From assembly GCA_012515635.1 (NCBI GenBank), contig JAAYXZ010000039.1, positions 1 through 6,819 of the forward strand: 6,819 nt of DNA, written 5' to 3'. Origin of the DNA: Elusimicrobiota bacterium (GTDB lineage Bacteria > Ratteibacteria > UBA8468 > B48-G9 > JAFGKM01). Shown one piece after another: positions 1-5,014 of this stretch. The notes under the pieces are model-generated. The model was not told the origin of the DNA. It made no database searches and worked only from the letters and a program-made list of their open reading frames with translations. The position numbers and the translations under genes were made by a program. Each line of letters begins with the position of its first letter. Position 1 is the first letter of the stretch.

Positions 1-20
1 TACCACTGAGTTAATCCCGC
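1..20 (-). tRNA. 5' end of a tRNA gene, probably tRNA-Gly (cut by window edge)
   Basis: Read on the minus strand from position 20 to 1, the sequence fits the start of a tRNA. It has a 7-nt acceptor 5' strand (GCGGGAT), U8-A9, a D-stem ACTC and the short D-loop AGTGGTA. A GCGG start with the compact AGTGGTA D-loop is typical of bacterial tRNA-Gly, but the anticodon lies outside the window, so the identity is an inference. A consensus promoter sits just upstream with a predicted transcript start about 8 nt before the tRNA 5' end. That spacing suits a tRNA whose short leader is removed by RNase P, whose RNA is also encoded in this window. Confidence 0.78.
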
Positions 21-34
21 ATATCATATAAAAA

Positions 35-63
35 ATTTTACATCCCGTCTTTGTCTGTGTCAA
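35..63 (-). promoter_or_regulatory. sigma70-type promoter for the tRNA gene
   Basis: On the minus strand, TTGACA (63-58) is followed after exactly 17 nt by TAAAAT (40-35), a perfect -35 box and a 5-of-6 -10 box. The predicted start is near position 28, about 8 nt before the tRNA. The -35 box begins only 6 nt after the stop codon of the upstream 132-aa gene, and no terminator hairpin is visible between them. Confidence 0.8.
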
Positions 64-69
64 TACTTA

Positions 70-468
70 TTATCCTGCTTTATCAAACTTTTTCAGTTCA
101 TCCAAACCCTGCGAAAAATCAGGATGTTCAAATTCCCCTATTGTCTCTCTCGGGACATGTTTTATATCCCTTACGCCATATAAAGCGAGCGTTCCGTCAA
201 GGTTGTTCCTCATAATATATCTTACCGCTTCTTTCCTGGAATTAAAGAGCAGTTCGTTTCTTTCTACAACAGGAATATTCATAATATCTTGTTCATCCAT
301 CTCTCTTATAGAAGCGTAGAACAAACTCCCCATAAATGCCCCTTTTTCAAGGATTATTGCCTCAACTGATTCTTCGCCCGCGGTAATTCCTATATTAACG
401 GCTTCCTCAGGGGAAATACAAAGATATAGTCGCGGATTTACTCTGTATCTTACCACCCCGTTTTCCAT
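70..468 (-). CDS. uncharacterised 132-aa soluble protein
   Basis: I do not recognise this protein. The open frame is supported by a strong Shine-Dalgarno sequence (AAGGAGG, 480-474 on the minus strand) 5 nt before the ATG, and by a TATAAT-like -10 (490-485) just upstream. The product is acidic to neutral with a single Cys (residue 17) and no signal peptide, membrane segment or coiled coil. The N-terminal half alternates short hydrophobic strands (around residues 4-18 and 34-52), as in a small beta-rich fold. The C-terminal half looks more helical (around 77-90), then a charged tail (120-132) follows. It is transcribed divergently from groES and lies upstream of a tRNA gene with its own promoter, so the context gives no firm function. 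Translation looks real; the function is unknown. Confidence 0.8.
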   Translation of the reverse strand: MENGVVRYRVNPRLYLCISPEEAVNIGITAGEESVEAIILEKGAFMGSLFYASIREMDEQDIMNIPVVERNELLFNSRKEAVRYIMRNNLDGTLALYGVRDIKHVPRETIGEFEHPDFSQGLDELKKFDKAG

Positions 469-514
469 TGGCGCCTCCTTTTTTATTATACACTATTTTT
501 CACTTTTAGTGGTA

Positions 515-543
515 TTGACTATTTTTTTTAATTTTATTATAAT
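515..543 (+). promoter_or_regulatory. upstream groES-groEL promoter (P1)
   Basis: TTGACT (515-520) and TATAAT (538-543) are separated by 17 nt, matching 11 of 12 consensus bases. The predicted start is near 550, giving a leader of about 110 nt before groES. It lies upstream of a second promoter at 554-581 and overlaps the divergent control region of the minus-strand gene. Confidence 0.6.
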
Positions 544-553
544 GTTATACATC

Positions 554-581
554 TTGACAGTTTTTATCTTAAAGGTATAAT
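554..581 (+). promoter_or_regulatory. proximal groES-groEL promoter (P2)
   Basis: TTGACA (554-559) and TATAAT (576-581) are both perfect consensus hexamers with a 16-nt spacer. The predicted start is near 588, leaving a leader of about 70 nt. No CIRCE element (TTAGCACTC-N9-GAGTGCTAA), the HrcA operator common before groES in many bacteria, is visible anywhere in 469-660. Heat control, if present, must use another factor or site. Confidence 0.75.
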
Positions 582-660
582 TTGTTTTTTAAAGAACATC
601 CAAAACAAAAATGTCAAAAAGAATACCTAAAAAAGGATTACTTTAAACAAGGAGGGTTTT

Positions 661-963
661 ATGAGTAAAATGCAGTTAAAGCCGTTGGGAGATAGAATTG
701 TTGTTGAGCAATTGGAAGCAGAAGCAAAGACGAAAGGCGGAATCATTATTCCTGATACAGCAAAGGAAAAACCTCAAGAAGGAAAAGTCATCGCCATCGG
801 CAAAGGAAGAGTAGATAACAACGGGAAATTAATCCCTATGGAAGTAAAAGTCGGAGACAAAGTATTATACGGCAAATACGCCGGAACAGAGATAACACTT
901 GACGGCAACGAATACATGATATTAAGAGAAGAGGATGTCCTTGCTGTTATTCAAGACAAATAA
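661..963 (+). CDS. groS: co-chaperonin GroES (Hsp10)
   Basis: This is a 100-aa GroES, the usual length of about 95-100. It forms the heptameric lid that closes the GroEL chamber during ATP-driven folding of cytosolic proteins. The family pattern is complete: KPLGDRIVV near the N-terminus (residues 7-15), the mobile loop (about 17-36) with the GroEL-binding hydrophobic tripeptide III inside GGIIIPD, VGDKVLYGKYAGTEI (64-78), and the C-terminal strand (86-97). The ATG at 661 is chosen because a near-perfect Shine-Dalgarno site (AAGGAGG, 649-655) precedes it by 5 nt; a second in-frame ATG at 670 is less well placed. groEL follows after 22 nt, and two consensus promoters lie upstream. Confidence 0.98.
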   Translation: MSKMQLKPLGDRIVVEQLEAEAKTKGGIIIPDTAKEKPQEGKVIAIGKGRVDNNGKLIPMEVKVGDKVLYGKYAGTEITLDGNEYMILREEDVLAVIQDK

Positions 964-985
964 AAAAAACTAACGGAGGTGTTCT

Positions 986-2608
986 ATGGCAAAACAGATA
1001 TTACTTGGAGAAGACGCTAGGAAAAAGTTATTGGAAGGAATGACAACAATGGCAGACGCCCTAAGACCAACACTTGGGCCTAAGGGAAAATGCGCTGTGT
1101 TGGAAAAAAAGTTCGGTTCTCCGTCCGTTATCAATGACGGTGTCGCTATAGCAAAAGAGATTGAATTGGAAGACCCTGCGGCTAATTTAGGCGCACAGTT
1201 GCTGAGAGAGGTTGCTTCCAGAACCAACGATGTAGCAGGCGATGGAACTACAACCGCTTCAATCCTTGCCCTTGCTATCGCAAAAGAGGGTTTTAAGAAC
1301 GTGGCGGCTGGAGCAAACCCTGTACACTTGAGAAAGGGTATAGAGAAGACAGTAAAAGCGGTGATAGAGCATTTAAAGTCAATGAGTAAACCTATCAAGG
1401 ATAAGCAGGAAATTCAGCAGGTCGCAACTATGGCATCCGCCAATGATGTTGAGATAGGCAAGATTATAGCAGAGGCGATGGATAAGGTTGGAAAAGAAGG
1501 CGTCATTACTGTAGAAGAAGCAAAGGGAACAGAGACAGAACTGAAAGTTGTGGAAGGAATGCAGTTCGACCGCGGTTATCTTTCCCCGTATTTTGTCACT
1601 GACACAGAGAGAATGGAGTGTGTGCTGAATGACCCTTATATTCTCATACACGATAAGAAGATTTCTGCAGTAAAGGATATTTTGCCTCTTCTGGAAAAAG
1701 TAGCCCAGTCAGGCAGACCGCTTCTTTTCATAGCGGAAGAAGTGGATGGTGAAGCATTAGCAACTCTTGTTGTCAACAAAATACGCGGCACTTTTTCCTG
1801 TTGTGCTGTAAAGGCGCCCGGATTTGGAGACAGGAGAAAGGCAATGCTGGAAGATATTGCCATTCTCACAGATGGACAGGCAATTATGGAAGAACTCGGT
1901 CTGAAATTAGAGAACATTGACTTGAACTCTCTTGGAAAGGCAAAAAGAGTTATTGTTGACAAAGAGAACACAACAATAGTTGAAGGTGCCGGCTCTTCCG
2001 AGAAACTTCAGGGAAGAATTAACCAGATAAAAGGCGAGATAGATAAAACAACATCTGATTACGACAAAGAAAAATTACAGGAGCGTCTTGCAAAATTATC
2101 CGGCGGTGTTGCTGTCATCAATGTAGGAGCGCCGACAGAGACAGATATGAAAGAGAGAAAGGCGCGTGTTGAAGACGCTTTAAGCGCCACAAGAGCGGCA
2201 GTTGAAGAAGGAATCATTCCTGGCGGCGGAGTCGCTTTTCTGAAATGTCTGGATGTGGTGGATAAGTTAAAGACCAGCGCCTCTGACGAAAAGACAGGAG
2301 CAAAGATAATACAACGGGTATTGGAGGTTCCTGTAAGACAGTTAGCTGAAAACTCAGGGTTTGATGGAGCTGTAATCGCTCAGAAGATAAAAGAATCAAA
2401 GGATACTTCCTTTGGGTTCAATGCCGAGAAGGATGAGTTTGAGGACCTTGTAAAAGCAGGTATCGTTGACCCGACAAAAGTAGTAAGGGCTGCTCTCGAA
2501 AACGCAGCAAGTATGGCGGCGCTTCTCTTAACAACGGAATCGCTTGTCATAGAGATACCTGAAAAGAAAGACAAAACAATGGCTCCTCCCCCTTATCCTG
2601 AATACTAA
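986..2608 (+). CDS. groL: chaperonin GroEL (Hsp60)
   Basis: This 540-aa group I chaperonin forms the double-ring ATPase that folds cytosolic proteins with GroES. The nucleotide site is intact: LGPKG (30-34), DGV (51-53), GDGTTTA (85-91, with Asp86 matching E. coli Asp87), the catalytic Asp397 in VEDAL, and GGG (413-415). The apical domain spans about 190-375. It keeps the substrate/GroES-binding hydrophobics equivalent to E. coli Tyr199, Tyr203, Phe204, Leu234, Leu237, Leu259, Val263 and Val264, each shifted by one. The start follows a good Shine-Dalgarno (GGAGGT, 975-980). The C-terminus is unusual: it ends in a Pro/Tyr-rich MAPPPYPEY stretch with no Gly-Gly-Met repeats. The gene ends in tandem in-frame stops (TAA TAG) and a rho-independent terminator. 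Confidence 0.98.
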   Translation: MAKQILLGEDARKKLLEGMTTMADALRPTLGPKGKCAVLEKKFGSPSVINDGVAIAKEIELEDPAANLGAQLLREVASRTNDVAGDGTTTASILALAIAKEGFKNVAAGANPVHLRKGIEKTVKAVIEHLKSMSKPIKDKQEIQQVATMASANDVEIGKIIAEAMDKVGKEGVITVEEAKGTETELKVVEGMQFDRGYLSPYFVTDTERMECVLNDPYILIHDKKISAVKDILPLLEKVAQSGRPLLFIAEEVDGEALATLVVNKIRGTFSCCAVKAPGFGDRRKAMLEDIAILTDGQAIMEELGLKLENIDLNSLGKAKRVIVDKENTTIVEGAGSSEKLQGRINQIKGEIDKTTSDYDKEKLQERLAKLSGGVAVINVGAPTETDMKERKARVEDALSATRAAVEEGIIPGGGVAFLKCLDVVDKLKTSASDEKTGAKIIQRVLEVPVRQLAENSGFDGAVIAQKIKESKDTSFGFNAEKDEFEDLVKAGIVDPTKVVRAALENAASMAALLLTTESLVIEIPEKKDKTMAPPPYPEY

Positions 2609-2620
2609 TAGCACGCAAAG

Positions 2621-2655
2621 AAGAGGGCTCTGTCAATAGCAGGGCCCTCTTTTTC
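2621..2655 (+). terminator. rho-independent terminator after groEL
   Basis: The left arm 2622-2632 (AGAGGGCTCTG) pairs with 2640-2650 (CAGGGCCCTCT) through 11 bp with one T-G wobble, around a 7-nt loop, and the pairing can extend by A2621-T2651. A run of five T follows (2650-2654). The hairpin ends the groES-groEL transcript. It is also unusually close (5 nt) to the next start codon at 2660, so any read-through transcript would carry it directly before the acylphosphatase start. Confidence 0.92.
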
Positions 2656-2659
2656 TCAA

Positions 2660-2932
2660 ATGAAACAGATTCATCTTATTGTAATCGGCAGAGTTCAAGG
2701 CGTTGGATTTAGGTTTTACGCCAGAGATATTGCGCAGAACATCGGTGTAAACGGATGGGTAAAAAACCTCCCTGACGGTAATGTTGAAATAACCGCTGAA
2801 GGCAGTATAGAAAAAGTTGAGATGTTTTTTGAAAAATTGAAAGAAGATTATTTGGGCAAAAACATATCACATATCAATAAAAGTGAAAAACCTTATACAG
2901 GAACTTTCAGTTCGTTTGAGATAACTTTTTAA
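2660..2932 (+). CDS. acyP: acylphosphatase
   Basis: This 90-aa protein is a full-length acylphosphatase, a small cytosolic enzyme that hydrolyses the carboxyl-phosphate bond of acyl phosphates. The signature GRVQGVGFR spans residues 10-18, with catalytic Arg18. GWVKNLPDGNVEI (32-44) supplies the catalytic Asn36. The C-terminal FEITF matches the family's last strand. The start at 2660 is fixed by homology: the family begins a few residues before the first strand, as here. No Shine-Dalgarno sequence is present. The 15 bases before the ATG are the 3' arm and T-tract of the groEL terminator, and I see no good promoter in the preceding 100 nt. queF starts 1 nt after the stop, so the two are probably co-transcribed and translationally coupled. 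Confidence 0.95.
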   Translation: MKQIHLIVIGRVQGVGFRFYARDIAQNIGVNGWVKNLPDGNVEITAEGSIEKVEMFFEKLKEDYLGKNISHINKSEKPYTGTFSSFEITF

Positions 2933-2933
2933 A

Positions 2934-3335
2934 ATGGAAGACAAAAAAGCAGGATACCAAATTCACGATAAAGCAGGGCTGGACACTAAACTCCCTGAAC
3001 TTGAATGCTTTGAAAACCAATTTCCCTCATACACAATCACTATTGTTATTCCGGAATACACTTCACTTTGTCCCAAGACAGGACAGCCGGACTTCGGCAC
3101 ATTGACAATAGAGTATGAGCCGGATAAATTTGTTCTCGAACTTAAATCGTTAAAGACATATATTCAGAGTTATCGTAATTTAGGTATTTTTTATGAGAAT
3201 GCCATAAACAAAATAAAACAAGATATTCTCCGCGCCTGTAAACCAAAGCGGATGAAGATAAAAGGGGAATTTAATCCCCGCGGCGGTATGAAATCTATCA
3301 TAGAAACAACTTATCCTGTCAAAAAAGAAAATTGA
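2934..3335 (+). CDS. queF: NADPH-dependent 7-cyano-7-deazaguanine (preQ0) reductase QueF
   Basis: This enzyme reduces the nitrile preQ0 to the amine preQ1 with two NADPH, the last free-base step before the queuine precursor is inserted into tRNA by Tgt. The 133-aa length and single module match the short, B. subtilis-type (tunnel-fold) QueF rather than the longer E. coli form. Visible motifs are SLCPKTGQPDFG (44-55), with the thioimide-forming Cys46 and the proton-relay Asp53; the QueF motif ELKSLKTY (69-76); substrate-binding Glu88 in IFYEN; and NPRGG (114-118). B. subtilis QueF has His before this Glu where this protein has Tyr87, which I believe is seen in other short QueFs. The gene begins 1 nt after acyP and has no clear Shine-Dalgarno, so coupling is likely. 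No other queuosine genes are in the window. Confidence 0.95.
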   Translation: MEDKKAGYQIHDKAGLDTKLPELECFENQFPSYTITIVIPEYTSLCPKTGQPDFGTLTIEYEPDKFVLELKSLKTYIQSYRNLGIFYENAINKIKQDILRACKPKRMKIKGEFNPRGGMKSIIETTYPVKKEN

Positions 3336-3360
3336 CATTAACAAACAGGTAGTGTATCAT
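3332..3360 (+). promoter_or_regulatory. promoter for the zinc-ribbon gene, overlapping the queF stop codon
   Basis: TTGACA (3332-3337) and TATCAT (3355-3360) are 17 nt apart: a perfect -35 and a 5-of-6 -10. The -35 box contains the TGA stop of queF (3333-3335). The predicted start (about 3366-3368) falls on or within three bases of the ATG at 3369, so transcripts from this promoter would be leaderless or nearly so. That agrees with the lack of a Shine-Dalgarno site. Confidence 0.7.
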
Positions 3361-3368
3361 TTTTCTCT

Positions 3369-4070
3369 ATGTTAAAAGATGATATTGAAAAACTGATTCG
3401 TCTGCAAGAGATAGACAGCGAAATACGTTACTATAAAACAATTATAGAAGAATTGCCCGCCAAGAAGACTCAGATGGAACAATCCATAGAAGATGTTTCT
3501 AAAAACCTGTCCTATATTAAAAATGAACAGAAAAAGATACAGTTAGAAAAAAAAGAGCGGGAATTAGAACTGCACAGCATTGAGGAAGATATAAAAAAAC
3601 TGCAGAAACAATTGGACGGAGTAAAAACAAATAAAGAATATACAGCCGTTCTTTCAGAGATAGATAACCGTAAAAAGAAGATAGGGGATATGGAAGATAT
3701 TATTCTTATGCTTATGGAAAAAGAGGATAAAATAAATGAAGGGCTGGCAGACATTGAAAACAAATCAGCGGAAATGAAGAGAGAGGTTGAGGCGAAACTA
3801 TCCAAAGAAGTCGAAAAAATGGAAGAAGTAAAAAAATTGCTGGAAGAAAAAACACCTGAAAGAAAAAAAATTGTAGCAGGTATAAGCCATACCGTATATG
3901 AGATTTACGAAAAGATTAGGATAGGCAAAAAAGACAGCATCGCTATATGTAAAATGGAAGGGCAAAGTTGTTCAGGTTGCTCAATGTTTGTGCCTGTGCA
4001 TTTGACTGAAAAGATAAAAGCAGGAAAAGAACTTGTTCACTGCGAAAATTGCAGCAGAATACTCTACTAA
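3369..4070 (+). CDS. coiled-coil protein with C-terminal C4 zinc ribbon (DUF164 / zf-RING_7 family)
   Basis: This 233-aa protein has the architecture of the family that includes Helicobacter HP0958 (FlgZ) and M. tuberculosis Rv2229c. A long charged, helical coiled-coil hairpin (about residues 1-165) carries the conserved turn motif TNKEYTAV (87-94). A C-terminal zinc ribbon follows, with CSGC (Cys201, Cys204) and CENC (Cys225, Cys228) as the four ligands; Cys194 is an additional cysteine. The biochemical role is poorly defined; members act as adaptors binding proteins or RNA, and no enzyme activity is expected. Before the ATG lies only a pyrimidine-rich TTTTTCTCT and no Shine-Dalgarno. A promoter at 3332-3360 would start transcription at or just before the ATG. 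The stop overlaps the next start (TAATG). The RNase H neighbour matches the Rv2229c-Rv2228c pairing in mycobacteria, recalled from general knowledge. Confidence 0.92.
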   Translation: MLKDDIEKLIRLQEIDSEIRYYKTIIEELPAKKTQMEQSIEDVSKNLSYIKNEQKKIQLEKKERELELHSIEEDIKKLQKQLDGVKTNKEYTAVLSEIDNRKKKIGDMEDIILMLMEKEDKINEGLADIENKSAEMKREVEAKLSKEVEKMEEVKKLLEEKTPERKKIVAGISHTVYEIYEKIRIGKKDSIAICKMEGQSCSGCSMFVPVHLTEKIKAGKELVHCENCSRILY

Positions 4071-4477
4071 TGAAAGAACTCACGGTTTATATTGATGGCG
4101 CTTCAAGAGGCAATCCAGGGAAAGCATCCATCGGATTGGTTATCTACTCCGATAAAACACTTTTGAAGAAAATTGGTGTCAGGATAGGCGTGGCTACAAA
4201 CAATGTAGCTGAATATACCGCGCTTATCACAGCCCTTATAGAATGCATCCGTTATAAACCTGATAAATTAAAGATAAAAAGCGATAGCCAACTCCTTGTA
4301 AGGCAGATGGAAGGAACTTACAAGACAAAAGATGAATACCTTAAAAAATTAAATTTTATAGCAACCCGCCTCATATCTTTGTTTGACAGTGTCTCTCTTA
4401 CGCATATACCGAGAGAAGAGAATGAGATGGCGGATAAAGTGGCAGAGAACGCCTTAAAAGAAGACACCCTTTTTTAG
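4070..4477 (+). CDS. rnhA: type I ribonuclease H (RNase HI family)
   Basis: The 135-aa enzyme degrades the RNA strand of RNA:DNA hybrids (R-loops, replication primers) in the cytosol. The catalytic carboxylates are all present: Asp9 in YIDGASRGNPG, Glu48 in TNNVAEYTAL, Asp72 in KSDSQLL and Asp122 in ENEMADKVAENAL. His112 (THIPREEN) occupies the place of the product-release His124 of E. coli. The YIDGASRGNPG and TNNVAEY motifs place it with the Rv2228c/YpeP-like and archaeal-like RNase HI subgroup rather than classical E. coli RnhA, and it lacks the N-terminal hybrid-binding domain and any phosphatase fusion. I choose the ATG at 4070, overlapping the zinc-ribbon stop by one base (TAATG), over an in-frame ATG at 4049 inside that gene. 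No Shine-Dalgarno is seen, so initiation probably depends on coupling. rnpB starts about 40 nt downstream. Confidence 0.94.
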   Translation: MKELTVYIDGASRGNPGKASIGLVIYSDKTLLKKIGVRIGVATNNVAEYTALITALIECIRYKPDKLKIKSDSQLLVRQMEGTYKTKDEYLKKLNFIATRLISLFDSVSLTHIPREENEMADKVAENALKEDTLF

Positions 4478-4507
4478 CCAAGTGTTTCATTTTTTACATT
4501 TTAAGTT

Positions 4508-4513
4508 TATAAT
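4508..4513 (+). promoter_or_regulatory. -10 box of the rnpB promoter
   Basis: A perfect TATAAT lies 5 nt before the 5' strand of RNase P helix P1, placing the start at about 4519-4520, exactly where the structure predicts the mature RNA to begin. The -35 is weak: TTTCAT (4485-4490) at 17 nt has few consensus bases. Read-through from the rnhA operon is possible too, since no terminator is visible between rnhA and rnpB. Confidence 0.55.
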
Positions 4514-4518
4514 TTTAT

Positions 4519-4854
4519 GGGTAGTCGGACGGTTGCTCTGAATATCAGAGAGGAAAGTCCGGACTCCTGCAGGGAGGATGGCTCCTAACGGGAGCAGTTC
4601 GCAAGGACTGGAAAGTGCCACAGAAATTATACCGCCTCTGTTCGTAAGAACAGAGGTAAGGGTGAAATGGCAAGGTAAGAGCTTACCGGCTGACAGGTAA
4701 CTGTCAGAGCTAAGGCAAACCCCATCCGGAGCAAGGTCAAGCAGAACTTATGGGTCCCCTGCCTCGACAAGTTCGGGTTGACCGCTTGAACCTGAAGGCG
4801 ACTTCAGGTCCAGATGAATAACCGTTTAAACAGAATCCGGCTTATGAACTACCC
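4519..4854 (+). ncRNA. rnpB: RNase P RNA, bacterial class A
   Basis: This is the catalytic RNA of RNase P, which removes 5' leaders from pre-tRNAs. Ends are set by helix P1: GGGTAGT (4519-4525) is the exact complement of ACTACCC (4848-4854), giving a 336-nt core. The universally conserved GAGGAAAGTCCGG (4549-4561) and CAGAATCCGGCTTAT (4831-4845) form the P4 pseudoknot region. Other visible helices: P3 (4536-4541/4545-4550); P12 with a GTAA tetraloop (4635-4643/4648-4656); P14 with GTAA (4690-4696/4701-4707); and P18 with GCGA (4791-4797/4802-4808). The GNRA loops of P14 and P18 are the class A docking contacts to P8. The P15 loop GGT that pairs with the tRNA CCA end aligns with TATGGGT (4749-4755), and AGATGAAT is at 4812-4819. 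All core elements are present. Confidence 0.98.
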
Positions 4855-5014
4855 TTTCTTTAATATTTCTATAAATACGGAGTGTTGTTATCCTCTATAT
4901 TTATAAATAAATGTTGTTACATATAACCTTTTATAGTTTGCGATAAAAATACCCGTTGTTTTATCCCACTTCTTGAAAAAAGGGGGAGAGAATAACGGGA
5001 GAGAGGAGATAATG
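4855..5014 (+). other. A+T-rich gap between rnpB and the isomerase gene
   Basis: There is no convincing gene here. The gap contains an A+T-only inverted repeat (TATAAATA at 4870-4877 and TATTTATA at 4898-4905, 20-nt spacer) that could help end rnpB, although it lacks a T-tract. It also contains the octamer TGTTGTTA twice (4883-4890, 4912-4919) and a related CGTTGTTTTATCC (4954-4966). No consensus promoter pair is visible; TTGCGA (4938-4943) with TTATCC (4961-4966) at 17 nt is the best but weak. The 3' end (5003-5008) is the purine-rich Shine-Dalgarno of the isomerase. Confidence 0.4.
5003..5008 (+). promoter_or_regulatory. Shine-Dalgarno that sets the isomerase start
   Basis: GAGGAG at 5003-5008 lies 3 nt before the ATG at 5012 and 6 nt before the ATG at 5015. 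The normal spacing favours 5015. It also argues against the upstream in-frame TTG at 4973, which would add 14 residues translated across this ribosome-binding site. Confidence 0.7.

Noticed and set aside
485..490. Promoter for the minus-strand 132-aa gene based on a minus-strand TATAAT
   Set aside because: No acceptable -35 lies 16-18 nt upstream, and the implied start (about 478) would fall inside the Shine-Dalgarno. I mention it in the gene entry but do not call a full promoter.
970..1398. Long minus-strand open frame opposite the groEL start
   Set aside because: It lies entirely opposite a certain groEL gene, has no ribosome-binding site or homology, and is a shadow of groEL codon bias. 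The same applies to the minus-strand frames at 1379-1651, 1636-1971, 2214-2399 and 2380-2574.
3512..3805. Ser/Phe-rich minus-strand frame opposite the coiled-coil gene
   Set aside because: The composition is the reverse complement of Lys/Glu-rich coiled-coil codons, and no start signals support it.
4049..4069. Upstream ATG for RNase H at 4049
   Set aside because: It would add 7 residues not expected before the first strand. The TAATG overlap at 4068-4072 gives the usual length and motif spacing.
4973..5014. Upstream TTG start adding 14 residues to the isomerase
   Set aside because: The extra stretch is translated from the purine-rich ribosome-binding region itself, and the ATG at 5015 has a well-spaced GAGGAG.
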